Source: Oscillospiraceae bacterium (lineage in GTDB: Bacteria > Bacillota_A > Clostridia > Oscillospirales > Oscillospiraceae). From it: a stretch of DNA of 7,293 nt. This document shows positions 5,324 through 7,293 of the stretch, one piece after another. Both the position numbers and the translations under genes were made by a program. Under the pieces are notes generated by a model. It was not told where the DNA came from, made no database searches, and worked only from the letters and a program-made list of their open reading frames with translations. The first letter of the stretch is position 1; every line of letters begins with the position of its first letter. The stretch is taken from NCBI GenBank assembly GCA_016302015.1, contig JAEDOJ010000074.1:1-7293 (forward strand). Reading direction: 5' to 3'.

Positions 5324-7089
5324 AACACAGGGAAAAAGTGGATGTGTTTGACGCATTGGGAAAGGTTTTCCAGTATATGCGGCAGTATAAGGTCATTGTA
5401 GTTTTTGCCCTGATCATGGCGGCGCTGGGTGCGGTGCTGACCATTGTGGGGCCGAATAAGATCGGAGAAATGACCGACCTGATGCGGGACGGTCTCTTCG
5501 GGGAGATCGACATGGCTGCCGTCGGGAGAATCGGGATCACCATGCTTGCCATTTATCTGTGCAGCGCTCTTTTCACCTTTCTGCAACACTATATCATGGC
5601 CACAGTGACCTTGAAGACCTCCAAGCGGATGCGGGGGGATCTGTCGGAAAAGATCAATCGTGTACCTCAAAGCTATTTCAACACCACCACCCAGGGCGAC
5701 ATCCTCTCCCGCATTACCAACGACGTCCAGACCCTGCAGCAGGGACTTTCCAACAGCCTGCCCAATATGATCAGCGCCATTGCCCAGTTTTTTGGCGCTC
5801 TGATCATGATGTTCTATACCGAATGGCGGCTGGCGCTCTGCGTCATCGGCGTGACCGTTTTGGGTCTGGGGCTTTTGATGGGGATCATGAGAAATTCCCA
5901 GAAATATTTTGTCGCCCGGCAAAAGAGTCTGGGGGAGCTGAACGGATTCATTGAAGAAATGTATACCGGCCATGGTGTGGTGCGGATTTCCCGGGCGGGG
6001 AATCAGATTAAGGAACGGTTTGCCAAGATGAATCAGGCGGTCTATGACGCCAACTGGCGGTCTCAGTTCCTCTCCGGCATGATGAATCCTCTGATGAACG
6101 TCATCGGCAATCTGGGCTATGTGGTGATTTGCGTGGCAGGCGCCGCCCTTGCCATCCACGGGTCCATCTCCTTCGGCGTGATCATCTCCTTTATCCTCTA
6201 TATCCGCCTGTTCACCTCGCCCCTGACCCAGATTGCTCAGGGCATGACCAATCTGCAGACCGCTTCTGCCTCCGCCAACCGGATTTTTGACTTTCTGGAT
6301 GCGGAGGAGATGGAGGATGAGAGGGACAAAACCGCGGTTTTGGACGCTCCCAAGGGCGCTGTGACCTTCGATCATGTTCGGTTCAGCTATCCCGATACCC
6401 CGGACAAGATCATTATTAAGGACTTTTCCGCACAGGTGAAGCCCGGCCAGAAGGTAGCCATTGTGGGCCCCACCGGTGCGGGCAAGACCACCATGGTCAA
6501 CCTGCTCATGCGGTTCTTTGAAACCAACGGCGGACAGATCACCATTGATGGCGTGCCCATTACGGAGCTGAAACGGGAACGGCTCCACAACCTGTTCAGC
6601 ATGGTTCTCCAGGACACCTGGCTGTTTCAGGGGACGGTTCGGGAAAATCTGGTCTACAATCTGGAGGGCATTACCGATGAGGATTTGGAACGGGTGTGCA
6701 GAGCCTGCGGGATCTCCCATTTTGTTCACAGCCTGCCTCAGGGCTTTGATTCCGTGCTTTCTGAGAATACCTCCATTTCTGCCGGTCAGAAACAGCTCTT
6801 TACCATTGCCAGAGCCATGCTTCAGAACAGCCCCATGCTGATTCTGGATGAAGCAACCTCCTCCGTGGATACCAGAACGGAGGTGATCATCCAGCGGGCC
6901 ATGGACCGGCTGACCAAGGGCAGAACCTCCTTTATCATTGCCCACCGCCTGTCCACCATCCGCAATGCCGACCTGATTCTGGTCATGAAGGACGGGGATG
7001 TCATCGAGTCCGGCACGCATGAGGAGCTGCTTGGAAAACAGGGCTTCTACGCCGAGCTGTATTACAGCCAGTTTGAGCAAACCGCATAA
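5320..7089 (+). CDS. ABC exporter half-transporter, catalytically complete ATPase subunit
   Basis: The 589-residue partner of the preceding subunit has an N-terminal membrane domain (first helices near 24-44 and 70-92, two at 148-190, two at 257-300) and a C-terminal ATPase domain. Motifs are A-loop Y357, Walker A GPTGAGKTT (383-391), Q-loop Q431, Walker B LILDE with catalytic E511, D-loop SSVD (514-517) and switch His542. Its signature motif is ISAGQ (486-490) instead of LSGGQ, matching the TM288-type subunit. The heterodimer would have one working site (this Walker A/B with the partner's VSGGQ) and one degenerate site. The start overlaps the upstream stop as ATGA (5320-5323), with GGAGG just before it, so translation is probably coupled. 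It ends the operon. Confidence 0.95.
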   Translation: MKHREKVDVFDALGKVFQYMRQYKVIVVFALIMAALGAVLTIVGPNKIGEMTDLMRDGLFGEIDMAAVGRIGITMLAIYLCSALFTFLQHYIMATVTLKTSKRMRGDLSEKINRVPQSYFNTTTQGDILSRITNDVQTLQQGLSNSLPNMISAIAQFFGALIMMFYTEWRLALCVIGVTVLGLGLLMGIMRNSQKYFVARQKSLGELNGFIEEMYTGHGVVRISRAGNQIKERFAKMNQAVYDANWRSQFLSGMMNPLMNVIGNLGYVVICVAGAALAIHGSISFGVIISFILYIRLFTSPLTQIAQGMTNLQTASASANRIFDFLDAEEMEDERDKTAVLDAPKGAVTFDHVRFSYPDTPDKIIIKDFSAQVKPGQKVAIVGPTGAGKTTMVNLLMRFFETNGGQITIDGVPITELKRERLHNLFSMVLQDTWLFQGTVRENLVYNLEGITDEDLERVCRACGISHFVHSLPQGFDSVLSENTSISAGQKQLFTIARAMLQNSPMLILDEATSSVDTRTEVIIQRAMDRLTKGRTSFIIAHRLSTIRNADLILVMKDGDVIESGTHEELLGKQGFYAELYYSQFEQTA

Positions 7090-7102
7090 GCGTGCCTTAT
7101 GC
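7084..7102 (+). other. Hairpin spanning the stop codon of the last ABC gene
   Basis: GCATAAG (7084-7090) and CTTATGC (7096-7102) form a perfect 7-bp stem with a 5-base loop; the stop codon TAA (7087-7089) lies in the left arm. No U-tract follows, so it is not a standard intrinsic terminator. It may protect the 3' end or be incidental. Confidence 0.45.
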
Positions 7103-7117
7103 CATGGCTCCCTCTGA
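7102..7117 (+). repeat. Truncated copy of the intergenic repeat (left end only)
   Basis: CCATGGCTCCCTCTGA here is identical to 7146-7161, a 16-bp direct repeat with a 44-bp period. After it the sequence diverges into GGCGGGGGGACG and unrelated bases. It looks like the left end of the same repeat family whose remainder is lost or replaced. Confidence 0.6.
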
Positions 7118-7145
7118 GGCGGGGGGACGATAGATTTGAACCAGC

Positions 7146-7196
7146 CCATGGCTCCCTCTGATGAGGGAGCTGGCGGCGAAGCCGTCTGAGGGAGAG
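7146..7196 (+). repeat. Intergenic palindromic repeat, copy A
   Basis: The element contains a perfect hairpin GCTCCCTC / GAGGGAGC (7151-7158 with 7163-7170, TGAT loop). A second hairpin GGCGGC / GCCGTC follows around GAA (7172-7186), then the tail TGAGGGAGAG. An inverted relative begins at 7247. I recognise the style from intergenic repeats of gut Clostridia, but I cannot name the family. It is non-coding. Confidence 0.75.
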
Positions 7197-7246
7197 AAAA
7201 GCTGCCGATTATTAGAGTTTTCTGTTCTTTTATAGCGTTTTCAGGT

Positions 7247-7293
7247 CTCTCCCTCCGTCAAAACCTTCGGTTTTGCCACCTCCCTCGTCAGAG
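7247..7293 (-). repeat. Intergenic palindromic repeat, copy B (inverted, cut by window edge)
   Basis: Read on the minus strand this gives CTCTGACGAGGGAGGTGGC, a CAAAACC / GGTTTTG hairpin around GAA, then GGAGGGAGAG. It matches copy A position by position except in the central stem, where both arms changed together. CTCTCCCTC (7247-7255) is exactly complementary to the copy A tail (7188-7196), so the pair can fold into a larger hairpin around the 50-base spacer 7197-7246. It probably continues past the right edge. Confidence 0.75.

Noticed and set aside
7124..7145. T-loop-like GGTTCAAATC followed by a CCCCCC run on the minus strand, resembling a tRNA 3' end.
   Set aside because: No anticodon or D-arm lies upstream on that strand (the repeat hairpin does), and the T-stem has a mismatch. 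At most it is a fragment.
5176..7149. Long open frame on the minus strand opposite the second ABC gene, and a similar one at 3956-5356 opposite the first.
   Set aside because: Their products are Gly/His/Gln-rich with no recognisable domain and mirror the codon bias of the real genes. The ABC genes on the plus strand carry full motif sets.

Overview
The window looks like a chromosomal segment of an anaerobic Firmicute of class Clostridia, probably a gut Oscillospiraceae/Ruminococcaceae-type bacterium. The reasons are strong AGGAG-type ribosome binding sites, consensus sigma-A promoters, a glycine riboswitch in front of glyA, fairly GC-rich genes separated by AT-rich gaps, and a terminal 'CTCCCTC...GAGGGAG' intergenic repeat of a style I associate with that group. 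The taxonomic call is inference; no marker gene settles it.

The left half reads leftwards (minus strand). From right to left it holds a minD-like ATPase gene (2167-2907) and, 9 bases downstream, an mgsA-like gene (1741-2157). Next comes an intergenic leader (about 1379-1680) with a promoter, a two-domain glycine riboswitch and an intrinsic terminator. glyA (serine hydroxymethyltransferase, 122-1378) follows, and last a tRNA-Val(GAC) gene cut by the left edge (1-52), with its own near-perfect promoter just beyond the glyA stop.

The right half reads rightwards (plus strand). A MarR-type repressor gene (3119-3541) is followed with no gap by two ABC half-transporter genes (3542-5323 and 5320-7089, overlapping by 4 bases). 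The two ATPase domains are complementary: the first lacks the catalytic Glu and switch His, and the second has a degenerate signature motif. They should therefore form one heterodimeric, asymmetric exporter, probably for drugs or lipophilic compounds, controlled by the MarR protein. The divergent minD and marR promoters share the gap 2908-3118. After the operon, 7102-7293 is filled by copies of an intergenic palindromic repeat, one of them inverted and cut by the right edge.

No wholly new system is evident. The points most worth a second look are the MgsA-like protein, in which several residues essential in known methylglyoxal synthases are replaced; the glyA leader, where a divergent first aptamer and a repeated ATGAGTG element suggest a testable switching mechanism; and the covarying inverted repeats at the right end.
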